A DNA stretch of 64,000 bases from Isoetes taiwanensis (GCA_021234155.1 JAJEKV010000006.1:25292369-25356368), one strand, 5' to 3'; shown: positions 1 through 11,411, counted from the stretch's first letter. Program-made: numbers and translations. The notes: generated by a model from the sequence alone, not told the origin.

Positions 1-331
1 GGGTCTTGCACGAACATAAAAGGCTCCTGAGACTCCTACAGTGGGCTAGGCCTGATAGTCGGTCACGTAGAGGGCCGGGTATGGGTCTGACACTCCCTGG
101 GTGTAGAGGTGTGATCCGTATGGAGCATCTTGCACTTTGAGTAGATTTAGGGTGAGTAAGTTGGGTACGGATGCGGGGGTGTGACGCGCACGTATTCTCT
201 AGCTCACCCATGGAACCCTTGTGATCTGGAAGGGGCGCTTCCCGACCTGCCTCATCGGGCCGGGCGTCATGAACCCCGAGTAGGCTCAGCAGGATGATAC
301 CTCGAGCCTGCGTCTCCGGAAGGCTATAGCG
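1..331. other. GC-richer unidentified flank
   Basis: No convincing reading frame. The sequence is clearly more GC-rich than the adjacent element interior, and it resembles in texture the sequence resuming at 4412. I take the two as the two halves of one older sequence, possibly an LTR-retrotransposon remnant, split by the 4.07-kb insertion. The LTR idea is inference only. Confidence 0.35.
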
Positions 332-874
332 AAGCCATAAACACTATTGCAAATGAAACGGGAGTGTTGCATAACTCTCGTTTCAAAGATTCCCTTCAAA
401 AAAACAACATGCTCTAAAAATGACCATTTTAGAGTAACTCAAAAAAAATTTCTAGAGGTTCAGTTTTTTTTTTTTGCATTTTGACACCCCATTAAGTGTC
501 AAGTTTGTATTTTTGAAATGCCACAAACTCAAAAGCGGCAAAATTTAGACATGAATGTACAATCCATGAAAGTAAGACTTCAAAACATCAAAATAGAGAT
601 ATAAGAATAATAAATATTTCAATAATAATTTTAGTACATCATTTAAGCGATAATATAATGTTAGCGTTGTCATGTTTTTGCTTTCATTTCGGCTTTATCC
701 TTCTCCCATAATGCGCTCCTTTGGTGGTCCACTTTTGGAACCTTAAAGGGTAGTCCACGTTTAGTTGTTCCATCAAACATGTTTGACGTTCTATGGGTTG
801 AATAAAAAACAAGAAAATAATCAAGTACATAAATGAACACTAGGACACACACAACAAAAAATATAAAAATAAAA

Positions 875-1135
875 GTGTATTCTGGAATACACTTTTGTTT
901 TTTTTAAAAACAAACGTGTATTCCAGAATACACTTTGGATTCTCAGAGAAAGCAAAAGTGTATTCCGGAATACATACACTTTTGCTTTCATGAGGAAGCA
1001 AATGTGTATTCCGGAATACACCTTTGCTTTCTAAGAAATCAAACGTGTATTCCGAAATCAAACCTGTATCATGTTAATACCCTTAGATACTTGGGATACA
1101 CGTTTCTAAGAAATCAAACGTGTATTCTGAAATCA
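875..1135. repeat. Left subterminal array of the palindrome GTGTATTCCGGAATACAC
   Basis: Near-perfect copies lie at 875-892, 916-933, 958-975 and 1004-1021, with degenerate half copies near 1045 and 1120. Variation is mostly at the two central positions (CCGG, CTGG, CCAG). Copies are spaced about 41-46 bp apart, roughly four helical turns, and are linked by short A/T-rich spacers containing TTTGCTTT or AAGCAAA. Confidence 0.9.
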
Positions 1136-1177
1136 AACCTGTATCATGTTAGTACCCTTAGATACGTGGGATACTCG
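1028..1177. repeat. Tandem duplication, period 75 bp
   Basis: The block beginning TTTCTAAGAAATCAAACGTG at 1028 is repeated at 1103 with a few substitutions. Each copy contains one degenerate half of the 18-bp palindrome and the motif ACCCTTAGATAC. Confidence 0.9.
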
Positions 1178-1199
1178 TGTATTTTCTGTAACATATTGT

Positions 1200-2390
1200 G
1201 AAGGCTTCTATATTGCCAATTGGGATGCCTCTCTTAAAATATGTCTAGTTGGTTGAACACTATCTTTGTAGATGACAATGTTGCTAACATTGGATAAGTG
1301 TTCATTGTTTAAGTGCTATTGACAAAAAGTTCAATATTATAATTCATTGATAATAGTTTACATGGAAGGTCGAATAAAGGTCCTGAATTTAGATTTCTGC
1401 CAAACGCTCGATCAAGCATCTTGTTTCTTGTTCTGAACCAACCCAAGGTAACACCTAGAAATTTCAGCGAACACTTCCCAAGTCAATAAAAAGCAGCACT
1501 AAATAATGTCCAAGCTGAAATATTGCAAAATTATCTTAAATTTCGTAATTATTCAAAACCACGAGTTTTTAGATAGTTTGTTCCTTTGAAGCATTTATTG
1601 TCATCCTTGTCATCTGTGGAAAGCTAACCATGAAGATGCTTTGAAGCACCGCAAGAAAGTAAAGTCAATGATAAGCTTACCTTAGTAAAAGGCAGTTAGC
1701 GAGGAGCAAAGCATGAGCCTCCTCTTTTTGGATCATCGGTGATAGTTCTGCTGCAACAAATTTTAAACACTAAATTATTAACCCCTATTCATCAAAAAGA
1801 TCGGCAACAACATCTTTGGCATCTTTAACACGTAAACAAACCTACGCCGGTTGCAAGCCGCTTCCATGCCTTTAGCCTAACCCTTCGAGTATCACTTTGG
1901 AAAAATAAGATTAGAATGCATGTTACTAATTTTGTCTATATGTAAAATGGATTATCGAAATCATGGCAACACCCACCTCAAAGCGACATTCAAGACATTC
2001 CCATGTGCTTAAAATATGGTTCACTAATCTTAGAGCAAAACTTTTATGCACTAGGCCCTATCCTTAATATGTCCTAGCAGATCCTCAGGAACAATATGGG
2101 ATGCTTTCGTCAACAAGTATTCCCCTTCCTTGGGTGCATCTATCGACAAAGGTTTATTTCGGGACTAACAACAATTCTGACTTCGAAGCGGGAAGAATGT
2201 TCAATACTGAGGTGCCACAATGGTATTCTTTATGTGTAAAGCCTTGATTGCTTAAAAGACTAAATATTGTATAAAAGGTGGAAGACCCTATCAAAGTAGG
2301 CAGTGTTTAGAAGCATGAGTCATGGCGTAATTAGCAAATAATACATGGTTAAGCAGGCATAACTAGCAAAGAGATCCGACAAAGACTTAC
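1200..2390. other. Interior of the transposon, no identifiable gene
   Basis: AT-rich sequence with only short frames. Further minus-strand exons of the gene fragment at 2391-2667 could lie here, but I could not find any with both splice signals and a recognisable protein. Confidence 0.4.
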
Positions 2391-2667
2391 CAATACATTG
2401 TCCCATGAGTAAATCAGCCCAAATGCTTAATCGGGGCTTCATGGCATATCTTATTCTTTGTAGGCCCCTTTCACGCATCCTATCATTTAGGTAGTCTGGA
2501 AAAAGAAATCAAAATAGGTGAAATAACATCTCAAAAACCTTCCAAGCCATGTAATATATAAGTTTAGCGGGCATAGCATAGCAAACACCCCTTACCACAT
2601 CAAACGCATAATGGTGGATTTGGGGTCTATATGTTGCAAATCCTTCTCCATGCTCTGCACCAATGGC
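2391..2667 (-). pseudogene. Two spliced-looking exons of an unidentified captured gene
   Basis: On the minus strand, 2596-2667 (72 bp) is bounded by a TTTTGTAG acceptor and a GTAAGG donor. The segment 2391-2495 (105 bp) is bounded by a TTTTTCCAG acceptor and a GTAAGT donor. The second segment has an open frame giving residues such as NDRMRERGLQRIRYAMKP followed by a hydrophobic stretch ending LLMGQCI. I do not recognise the protein, and the two exons did not join in one frame in my reading, so it is decayed or I have a boundary wrong. The position inside the element suggests a captured host gene piece. Confidence 0.4.
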
Positions 2668-3154
2668 CTACAAAACATTATGAGAAAGACCAAATTTGTT
2701 ATTATTACGCACAAACCTCGGCGGTTTTAGTTTATCAATGCATAGTAGCGGGCGTAGTATACAACTAAAAGATTTCCTTGTATATATGGTGAAAGTTGTA
2801 TAATCTCTATTCACGAAATTCCGCGAAATTCAAGGATAAACCTTTCCAACTAAGTTTAAATCACGTGAGAACAAGTAACCTTTTTTGTATTTGGCTTCTT
2901 ATGATTAGAATTCAAGACACCATCCGCCATAATTCCTTTGGACTATACCTCTTGATAAAAAGCGAGCGAGAAATGTTTGGAACACATATCGCCTTCATTG
3001 TCACCAGTTCGAACCCTATTCAAAGCTGCCGAGATGGGCATTCTTACTCGTTGAACAAGTGCGTGAAACTTAAAATGAAATGAACATTTAGGCTAAAAAA
3101 TGTTTACTCACCAAAGAAGCGGTAGTCGAAATTGGGTGAGAGATGAGAGGTCGC

Positions 3155-3257
3155 GGTTCTTGATCGAAACTCAAAGTTCTTGATCGGCTCCACGGTTCTT
3201 GAATCCAAATAGTTCTTGATCGGCTCCATAGTTCTTGAATCCACAGTTCTTGATCGG
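3155..3257. repeat. Short tandem repeat containing GTTCTTGATCGGCTCCA
   Basis: Alternating blocks GTTCTTGATCGG and GTTCTTGAATCCA recur about six times with a larger period near 36-38 bp. The reading frame across it on the minus strand is a by-product of the repeat. Confidence 0.85.
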
Positions 3258-3626
3258 CAAATAGAGAGGTTAAACTCCAATGTCATTCACCGCTGTGATT
3301 CTTGTCATCCCACATGTGCGTGATTCTTGTAAGTCACCAAAAGAAAACTCAATATGTACTTTTTGCTAGAACATTAGGAATACCTAGAAGAGCTACGCTT
3401 TATGCCTAAGCGCTTGACAAAAGCGCCAAAGCAAAATCGAGCCAAGACACAAGCCTTTACGTTTGGAAAAAATTTGAACACCCAAAAACAAGGCGATGTA
3501 GCCCGGTGATTGTATTTTACGTAGGAAAAACCTAAAACAAGCAAGCCAAACTAAAATGGGGCTTAACTCCTCATAAGGAAATCGCCAAAGAAAACAAGAA
3601 CTGCCAGTTTTTTCGAAAACGAAATC

Positions 3627-4041
3627 GTATTCCGGAATACAAAGTGTATTCCAGAATAAGATTCCCATTTCTTTTGAACCAATATCACGTATCCCTGGTC
3701 CCCACAAAACAAAAACAAAAATCCTTTTTTTATTTGTACCGCTTTCCTGTATCCCCACAAAACAAAAATAAAATTCCAAGGTTGTTGGTTTGTTTTTTTG
3801 TTTCGCTAATCCGGTAAATCCAGAAAATTCATTGAAAATCCAGAAAATTCGAAAAAGTGCAAGATCACTGTCGAGTCTCAAAAACTTGTACATCAAAAAT
3901 GTATTCCGGAATACACTTCGGATTTCGAGCAAGACGAAAAGTGTATTCTGGAATACACTTTGACTTTCAAGAAAAGCAAAAGTGTATTCCGGAATACACT
4001 TCTGTTATTCTCGAATAGTAAAAGTGTATTCCGGAATACAA
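3627..4041. repeat. Right subterminal array of the palindrome GTGTATTCCGGAATACAC
   Basis: Copies lie at 3627-3640 (core), 3644-3661, 3899-3916, 3941-3958, 3982-3999 and 4024-4041. The last four are spaced 41-42 bp, like the left array. Because the unit is palindromic, both ends present the same sites. Confidence 0.9.
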
Positions 4042-4411
4042 TTTTGGTACTTTAAAATATTATATCATTAAAAAATGTCTCATTGTAACCTAAAAGTATG
4101 TTTTTTGGAAAACGATCCAAGCTAACAAAATGATGTGTAGGACGTACACTTAAATTAGTGGTTTTCTCTAAAAACACACTTCAGGTAAATTCTAACGGTT
4201 AGGAAAAGTGTCACTTTGACACAGTCAATTTTCTCTTTGCACAAAAAAATGAGTGATTTTGGGGGGGTCAAAATGCATTTTTATGACAAAAATAAAATTT
4301 TTACCCCGTTTTAGCACTTTTTTGGGAAAAAAAAGGAATCTTCGAGGAATATTCCTTTTGCTCCCGTTTCAATGATTTGCTCCCGTTTCTATTGCAAACC
4401 TGTTCATAGCG

Positions 4412-5500
4412 TGAATCGACCCATCTGCAAAGTGTGCACAAGAGGGGCGGATGGAGTGGACAACCCTAGCCGATGTTCTATGCCCGCCAATGCCATGTTA
4501 TACCTCTGTCTGCTGATCTCTTGAGGCCGAGCTATCAGTCTACCCTCACAGGAGTCTGAGCCGGGGTAGAACCTGGGGTTTGGGGTGCTATCTTTAGTTC
4601 TAGATGCATATTCTTTGCCGTTGGTATTTGGATGGATGCGCCACCCTTCGTGGTGGATATTTATATATATGTGATTTATGCTATGTGCTAACCCTTGTAT
4701 TCATGCTTCCGCGACGTAGGAGCCCATCGAAGGCGTGGGCCGAATGACACCTCCGTGTCCTTCACCCGAGCATCTCTACGTAGATGGCCCGGGTTAGACG
4801 GAGGGCCCTGCTCATGGCAAGTTGGTTGCCATGGGAGGGGAAAGTCCCCATATGTATACGGCCGAGGGTCGTATATGTTCAGGGAGCGTCACAATCACCT
4901 TATTGTCATATGTATATAAGATCTTTGCCAAGGCTTTTGAAAAGTGGGTGAAGGACATCTTGGCAAAGTCCATCTCCTAAAAAAATGGCTTCTTAAGTGT
5001 TTCCAGAAGTCGAGCTACATCAACGATGTCCAGGGATAGGTTAACACTGAAGTGAGAGAATACGGCAAGCAGCAGGTAAGACGTGGACACACCAGATCCC
5101 ATCCCAAACTCAATCGCCTTATAAAAACCTTTTATTGCATGATTAGAATTTTTACGTGAATCCCACTCTCTATTCATACCTGACTATAATAGAACTGATA
5201 TAGGTCACCATCCCAGCTCGATGCTTTTGAGAATTCAAATCATATTGGCTGCACAGACACGTGAAGGAGCACCACAAGGCATGTTTATGGTTTTGAACGC
5301 AGCTGCTTTCCATGGCCAAGTGTCCCCGCTCCACCATAGGTGCAGCATAATCTAGCTGAAAAAGTCACCCCAAAATGATGGATTTGTTCAGGCAGCTATT
5401 AATTTCAATTAGTACTTCCTGGCCAGGTTGGTATGCGATACTCGCCTACAAAACCTGCGATACTCGTCTGCATTGATGTATGCTAAGACTAGGATTTGGG
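4412..5500. other. Continuation of the GC-richer flank, no gene
   Basis: It reads as the continuation of 1-331 beyond the inserted element. The first 500 bases are GC-rich and lack a recognisable frame. From about 4920 the sequence is more mixed. Fragments such as KAFEKWVKDIL near 4930 could be LINE-derived, but this is too short to support. Confidence 0.3.
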
Positions 5501-6710
5501 GAATAATTCACATCAGACATTATGAACCTGCATGTTTCTGCTCTGGCGACTGTTATGTTTCATGGTGAGCCATCAGAGGTCTTCTCACTTGGTCGTGGTA
5601 TTCGACCGGGATGCCCTTTAGCACCACTGCTTTTCGCAATCGTTCGAGAGGCTTTGTCGCAGTTATTCATCGTTGCAACCACAAAGGGACTTCTCCATGT
5701 TCTCGCAATGAAGGATGTCACACAAAAGATTTGCAATCAATATGCAGATAACACGTTCCTCTTTCTGATTGATCGCTAACTTCGAGAATCTAGAAGCTGC
5801 CTAATTGCTTTTAGGCACATTTTCACTGGCTTCCAATGTCCTTGTGGGGTGGCAGAAGTGTACAACTTTATGGATGTTGGATACTGCGACTATGACATGT
5901 GTTCATGATTATCCATAAAAATTATTTGCTCATGGACAGGCCACCAAGTTGCTGGAGCTTCCAGTTGGCATCCATGTTACTGCTGGCGCTACATGGGAGG
6001 AGATCTTTAAGGGTTTGGAGAAGCACTTGTTTTAGTGGTCCACAACAAAGGTGTCTCTTGTGGATCACAATACAGTGGCCAAGTCAGTCCTTAGTAGTAC
6101 CCATGTCTATATGGCATCCTCATTGCTAGCCCCACAGATCAAAGTACGTGAGCTCATTGCAGTAGTCCGAAACTTTATATGGGTGGATACTGAGAAAGAT
6201 GTTGTGATTAAGGTGGCTTGGTCGAAATGCGTCCTTCCAAAATGTTCAACTGGTCTGGGTATGATGGACTTCTTACTGCAGAGCAAAGTTCTTATTTCAA
6301 AGTTCATTTGGAGACTCTAAATGGTGAAGATGACTCTCTTGGTTTACGCTTCTTAGACAAGCTCTTGGTCACTGTATCCCTTTATGCAATGGGCATTATT
6401 TCAGCCTCTGTAGCTTTTTCCAAATGCATCTCCATTTCTGCATGGATTGTTGACAGCATGGGATGTAGTCAAACATCTCTTTTGACCACTTGGAGACTCC
6501 ATGATGGTGGGCACCACTGCCTCCAAACCCCTCAGTATCTTCTAATTGATTCTTATCGTTAATCTCCTATTCTGGACTAAGTATATTGTGCTTCAAAATC
6601 ATGCTCCTGTGGCATCTTTTTGTTCTTATACAGGTTGATGAGACGTGTGAATTTTGTATTTTTTATATATGAATAATAAACTTTTTGGCTTTTGTCCTAC
6701 AAAAAAAGGG
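5500..6710 (+). pseudogene. LINE reverse transcriptase remnant (non-LTR retrotransposon)
   Basis: The frame 5522-5779 contains the RT motif GIRPGCPLAPLLF and, 60 residues later, QYADNT, where the catalytic YADD aspartate pair is changed to D-N. After a stop near 5778 and frameshifts, the downstream thumb/connection region continues in other frames: LLELPVGIHVTAGATWEEI, then SLVDHNTVAKSVLSSTHVYM and IAVVRNFIW at 6050-6320. This is the usual order for plant L1-like LINEs. The end at about 6670-6705 has AATAAA, a CCTAC(A)n tail and a G run, consistent with a retroposed 3' end. It is 5'-truncated, with endonuclease and ORF1 absent, and is not functional. Confidence 0.85.
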
Positions 6711-6719
6711 GGGGGGGGT

Positions 6720-7276
6720 GAGTACAGATAGAGGGCATCAAATGAAACAATGAAAAGGTTTCAAAGCAACGAAGTCCAAGAACATATTAAATGCATCATT
6801 TCATCAAGTTGAAAGAAAGGACCAATCGTATGCGATGTTTAACAACCAAGTCAAGGGGCTTGATAAATCTAAAACTTAAATTAGTAATGCAGATTCTATA
6901 AACCTGCTGAAATAGGTCAACAAAAACCATGCAAGATATAATAATCATGCTAGATATAGCATGCTAACCAAACATCAAGAATACCCATGCATAACCCCAG
7001 TAGAGCAAGAGGACCAGTCGGACTAAAGGCAACACAAAATTAAACTATCCAAAAAATGGAGGAGCTAGGAACAAAAATCGATCAATAGGAAAAAACTTAG
7101 AGCATTTGAAAAACCTAGCCAGTGGATTATAAAAATATGAAAGATGGTCTAGCAAGGTCAAACATAAGTAAAAATCTCAAGATATCAACTTAGAGACACA
7201 AATTATATGCAAGGTCCTATTTGGGTCCCTCATTTGGAGGGGGGTATTGGCATGACGCATATGCCATACCATATAG
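6720..7276. other. AT-rich spacer, nothing recognised
   Basis: No frame, repeat or RNA signal that I can support. A run of G (about 6708-6717) marks its left border. Confidence 0.5.
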
Positions 7277-7539
7277 ATGTCAAAGAAGGGTACTAAGAGG
7301 GGCACTGCTCAAACTTGGCACATAGTGTTTTATGTTGAGTTCGGTATGTGTAGACTACATTCTGTTCGCAGTACGGAGGATACAACGTCATCCTCTGTGC
7401 TCAGTTTCTTTTATTTGATCATATCTGCCACTTCTAGTTCGGCCAGAGTCGTCTCATGTTTTTTAATTTATATTTGGGGATCAAGTACTTTCTACATGTT
7501 TACTCTCCATCACTTTCGGCACGTTAAGCTGGCACACTA

Positions 7540-7899
7540 CCAGCAGCAAGTCAATCCTAGGCTCACGAGAGGCCCACACCAGTACTTGTACACCCATTTG
7601 CCCATGAAGAAGCGCAGACTTATAGCTTCCATTTGCACAGGTGCATATCATCTCCGCATTGAGACAGGACGTTGGGCTCGGGAAGCACAGGAGGAAAGGC
7701 TTTACCAGTGTTGTCACCAGGGCGCCATTGAGGATGAATGTCATGCCCTCCAGATCTGCCCAGCGTTTGCCCATATCCGAGCATGGTATGTTCGATTACT
7801 AGTGGCTGGACAACCGTTGCATGAGTTATTGAATACGGCGTCAGTGGGTTTGTTGGGGTCATACCTCCAGGAGGTTATGGAGATTCTAGGAGAATCTTG
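7540..7899 (+). pseudogene. LINE ORF2 C-terminal fragment with zinc-knuckle-like motif
   Basis: The open frame ending at 7899 includes VNPRLTRGPHQYLYTHLP, then LRIETGRWA, then CCHQGAIEDECHALQICPAF. This is the Cys/His knuckle that follows RT in plant and other non-LTR elements. The same order is found in decayed form at 19905-20115, so this is a second, better-preserved copy of the C-terminus of the same LINE family. The RT is missing upstream. The frame is longer (start at 7277), but the part before about 7530 has no LINE resemblance. Confidence 0.75.
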
Positions 7900-8110
7900 A
7901 GGAATCTATGGGAATCTTAATGGGAATCAGGGGGTAAAAGGGGATCTTGATGGAATGTTAGGGAATCTAAAGTAGCTTCATGAAACGTTAAAAAAATCTA
8001 GAGGAATATCCATAGAATCTTAAGGGAACATTAGACAATCTAGGAGAATTTATATAAAATTTATGGGAATCTTTGTAGAATCTTAAGGAATCTAGAATTT
8101 ATGGGAATCA
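7870..8110. repeat. Degenerate GAATCT tandem array
   Basis: An irregular string of GGAATCT / AGAATCTT units at 8-14 bp spacing. It is the reverse-complement version of the much longer AGATTC array at 21945-22830. Confidence 0.75.
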
Positions 8111-8299
8111 TGAAGAATATGTAGCACAATAACAGGGGGTTACTTTTAGATTTTTATACGCTTTTTCACATGGTTTTTCTATGATTTCGTTGTTGTATTC
8201 GTTGAGGTGTACTAAATAGTATTTCTAGAGTGCACCATTTATGGGCCGTTGATTTTCGTTGGTGGGAACAATCCGAGGGTTGTTGTCTTTCTCTGCATG

Positions 8300-8460
8300 T
8301 ATTTGTGCATGAACACTGCGCATGTGTATGCATGTGCATGTGCACATGCATGTGCATGTGTGTGCATATGCATGTGTATTGTGCATGTGCAAGTGCAAGT
8401 GCAAGTGCAAGTGCAAGTGCATGTGCATGTGCATGTGCATGTGTGCATATGCATGTGTAC
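8300..8460. repeat. Compound microsatellite TGCATG / TGCAAG
   Basis: Hexamer runs of GTGCAT and GTGCAA, with five consecutive GTGCAA units near 8389-8418. All frames on both strands stay open across it because the unit is a multiple of three; none is a gene. Confidence 0.95.
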
Positions 8461-9382
8461 TTGCCCTCTTGGATTCTTATTGCGGAGTGGATTTTACTAC
8501 CCACGAGATGGATTTTTGCTCACACTTACAAAGGTATTTGTTTTTAATGTTTCTTCAGTTAGCATAATGTTTTTTTTTACAAGGTATTGGTTTCCCGATT
8601 CTACAATGTAGTCTTTGCAAAACCCCTTTTGTTTCCTTCCTAAGATTTCTTTGCAGATTCAAGTTTAGGCCCTCTGTTTGCTTCCAACTCTTGGATATTC
8701 CTGGCTGTCGGATTGTTCATAGTACCCAGCCTTTAGCTTCAATCAACAAATTGATTCTTATGCACACAACAGGCGGATTATTCCACGCCCTTTTCCATGT
8801 CACGTAGACCAGTCAAACAGTGGCCACAAGAATGCATTTATATTGTAGGTTTGGAACTTTAATCAAACCGTAAGGTGAATCATGCATTACCTTTAAGGTA
8901 GAGATGGAGCATCCAAAATCATATGGATTGATAAACAATGGTGTCATTGTGAAAGAGAAATAGTTGTAGCGGAAGTAACAATATGTAGCATAATAACATG
9001 GGGTTTTCTTTGTGTTGCAAACTTTATGACTTTCAGAATAAGGGATCAATCTGCTCTATCTTTATGGTAAATTTTACTTATATTCTATTTGTTTTATTGT
9101 GATCAAATTCAAAAGCTACAGGTGATGAAAGCCTTAAATGAATTCTAGTTTTTTTCTGGTTTGAATTCTAAAGTTTTTGTCACACCGGGGGGGACGTCCC
9201 TAAGGCCCCGAAGGGGCCAAAAAAAATTTTTTGCAACACAAACCATTAACATCTAACATATAAAAATTAAATCCCCCAACACATAACAACCAACACATAA
9301 CAACCATTGACATTAACAATCAACACATAACTACCATTGACATTAATTAACACAACCATTGGGTCCAACACATTTAAATTAA
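8461..9382. other. Spacer with CAACACATAAC-type short repeats
   Basis: 8461-9180 holds nothing recognised. A G-rich and then A-rich segment at 9185-9230 is followed by imperfect repeats of CAACACATAAC and CCATTGACATTAA at 9240-9360. Confidence 0.5.
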
Positions 9383-9699
9383 AATCCCCCTTAAACCCCC
9401 TTTGGTTTGGGTGCATATTCACACGGGGGGTGACTCCGGGCAACGAGAGCTGTTGGATAGGGATATTCGCCCCTTATTCCTTAATCTATACCGTACATAA
9501 AGTTCCTCGTTTGTGGGGTATGCAAGTACAAAATTTGCTATACTGTATAACAAGATTCGCAAAATACTATAAGATTTCAAGCAGAATACTATATGGTGTT
9601 GATTTCGTACGTGCAAAATACAATTATGAAGGCTCTCGCTGCCCTACGTCACCCCCCGTGTGAATATGCACCCAAACCAAAGGGGGTTTAAGGGGGATT
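9383..9699. mobile_element. 317-bp MITE with about 50-bp inverted ends
   Basis: The left end begins AATCCCCCTTAAACCCCC and continues through GGTTTGGGTGCATATTCACA. The right end is its reverse complement, identical for about 50 bp, then imperfect (CGAGAGC conserved). There is no coding capacity. Extra copies of GGGGGTTTAA follow the right end to about 9717, so the precise border is slightly ambiguous. A truncated relative lies at 21125-21190. Confidence 0.85.
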
Positions 9700-9792
9700 G
9701 AGGGGGTTTAAGGGGGTCTAGGATGCAATGTTGAGGACATGACTTCTATTATGTAAACTAGCTCTCTCTCTTGAAATTTAGTATGGCCCATT

Positions 9793-9950
9793 GCGGCGGT
9801 GGTCTAGTGGTTAGATCTTGTGCTTAGATTGTTCTAGTCACTGGTTTAAGGAAGGAAGGAAGGCCCACTGACTACAACTAGGCGGGAGACGTGGGTGCAT
9901 GCAAGTCTCACCATGCGCGGTGTGTCCCTTCCTTTAACAAAAAAATTTAG
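9793..9950 (+). repeat. Possible tRNA-derived SINE
   Basis: Starts with a tRNA-like A box (TGGTCTAGTGGTTAGATC), runs about 150 bp through CCCACTGACTACAAC, and ends in CCTTTAACAAAAAAATTT. The B box is weak (ACTGGTTTAAG). It shares the CTAGTGGT core and CCCACTGACT with the tandem units at 45186-45480, suggesting one family. Confidence 0.45.
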
Positions 9951-10244
9951 TTAGACTTTTAAAAATTATCATTGCGAAACAACATCTGCATTAACGATGT
10001 TGAACTACGTTGCAAGCAGCCCTAGGAGCCTGCAGTAGAAAGCTATATTTACTAATACAATATACTATCTCAAGTTCAACACATGAAGTGTTTAGATTAG
10101 GGCAATTTTGCACTCACTTAAACAAATAGCTATTGGTTTTATACAATACTTATATAGCAAGGGATTTTCTACACTTTTACAACATACAATCCCTAAATAT
10201 CAATAGCCATTGGTCTCATACAGTACTGATATAAGACTTTCTAC

Positions 10245-10640
10245 ACTTTTTTTTGAAGAACGTGTTTTACTTCATATTATACACTCAAAAAATTACAAAG
10301 TACTTCAAGAAGTAAGAAATATCCCTGAAGCATCAATCACTTTTAGATGATCACTCCATATTGGAAATTTAATACGATCAGGCCAATTGGAGATCTGAAA
10401 GCAATTATACAACTTCTTACGAATTTCTTGAAGTACCACCTGAGAAGAAATATGCTTATCATAAAAGACCTTTCTTCGCCTTCGCTTCCATACACTCCAT
10501 AGTAGCCAAGACTTTGCCATGTGAAATGCAATCCTTTTAGAAGCAGTCCACTGACAACATACAACATACAACATACAAGCAGTAAATATCAAGAGACTTA
10601 ACGGACTTATATAATAATACAAGAATTTGTTGCTGTGGCA
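10245..10640 (-). pseudogene. LINE 3' fragment, antisense
   Basis: The minus-strand frame contains AKSWLLWSVWKRRRRKVFYD followed by a basic/hydrophobic tail, the pattern of the region near the end of plant LINE ORF2 (LLW-x-VWK-x-R). The plus strand has CACTTTTTTTT at about 10240-10252, the A-tail seen in reverse. No RT motif remains. The assignment is by pattern only. Confidence 0.5.
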
Positions 10641-11411
10641 TTCACGGTCGCTCCTTTACGCTTTCTAGTTGTGTTTTTTAGTTTGTGTCTTATAATTTTA
10701 AAAAGTATGATTTTGACAAAAAAACGGAAGGTTCAGACTTCTCTAGTGAAATTTATTAATTTGTTAAACAACATATCTAAGAACATGGAAGCAAAAGAAA
10801 TGGAGTCAAGAAATGGAATAAAAAAGCTTAGATTAGATATTTGAGCTCATTTGTTTTCCAACTTTCAATACAACATTGCAATAATTGGTTGTAAGTTGGA
10901 TTAAATGCTACAATAGAAATATATTTTCTCTTTGATAACCATTGCAAGCTTTTAGTCTATAACAGTGGTAACTATCACTTGTGGTAGTCATCACTTGATT
11001 TGTTTGTCTCGAGGAGCTACAAAAGTGGTTGTTTGGGTCGATGATTTGTTTGGGTCGAGGAGCAGAAAAATAATATATGGAATTTTAGATGTCATTGCAA
11101 TAGTCTCAAAAAACATATTGCCAATATTATCTGGATTTAAAAAGATAAAAGTGCTTTTTTGAGAAATATTATCTCTCGATTCAAAATCATAATTGCATTA
11201 TTCCTCTTCATTATGCATGTCATTACATATTCATGTGCAGAAGGCATTAGTGCATAAACGTTGCATCACTATGTAAGTCCCCTATGTAAGTGAGGCCATG
11301 TGTATCTAAAAAAAAAATAGTTTCAACATGTCCATATTGTTGTACAATGCATGCCTCGGAAAAATGCTTTTTAAGGTCTCCATGTCATTGTGTACATCTT
11401 AACATAAGAGA
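10641..11411. other. AT-rich spacer
   Basis: Short frames at 10635-10844 and 10965-11162 have no recognisable features. This is the sequence into which the Helitron ending at 11412 appears to have inserted. Confidence 0.45.

Larger units (their letters stand above)
332..4405. mobile_element. 4.07-kb non-autonomous DNA transposon with palindromic subterminal arrays
   Basis: The ends form an imperfect inverted repeat. The left end (about 342-364) reads TTGCAAATGAAACGGGAG; the reverse complement of the right end (about 4380-4402) reads TTGCAATAGAAACGGGAG. The hexamer ATAGCG occurs just outside both ends (326-331 and 4406-4411) and is a candidate target-site duplication of a hAT- or Mutator-like element. 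The two subterminal zones carry arrays of an 18-bp palindrome, the symmetric arrangement expected of transposase binding sites. No transposase is recognisable, so the element looks non-autonomous. It contains spliced-looking minus-strand exons of an unidentified gene. The exact first and last base are uncertain by about 10 bp, and the superfamily is not settled. Confidence 0.65.

Noticed and set aside
3393..3932. 179-codon minus-strand frame
   Set aside because: Largely the translation of AT-rich sequence overlapping the palindrome array (FRNT/YSGIH patterns); not a gene.
332..4405. CRISPR-like array from the regularly spaced palindromes
   Set aside because: Plant nuclear context, spacers are similar to each other, and the repeats occur in two blocks at transposon ends.
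8166..8611. Several overlapping long frames on both strands rich in Cys/His/Met or Val/Gln
   Set aside because: They are translations of the TGCATG/TGCAAG microsatellite, open in all frames because the unit is six bases.
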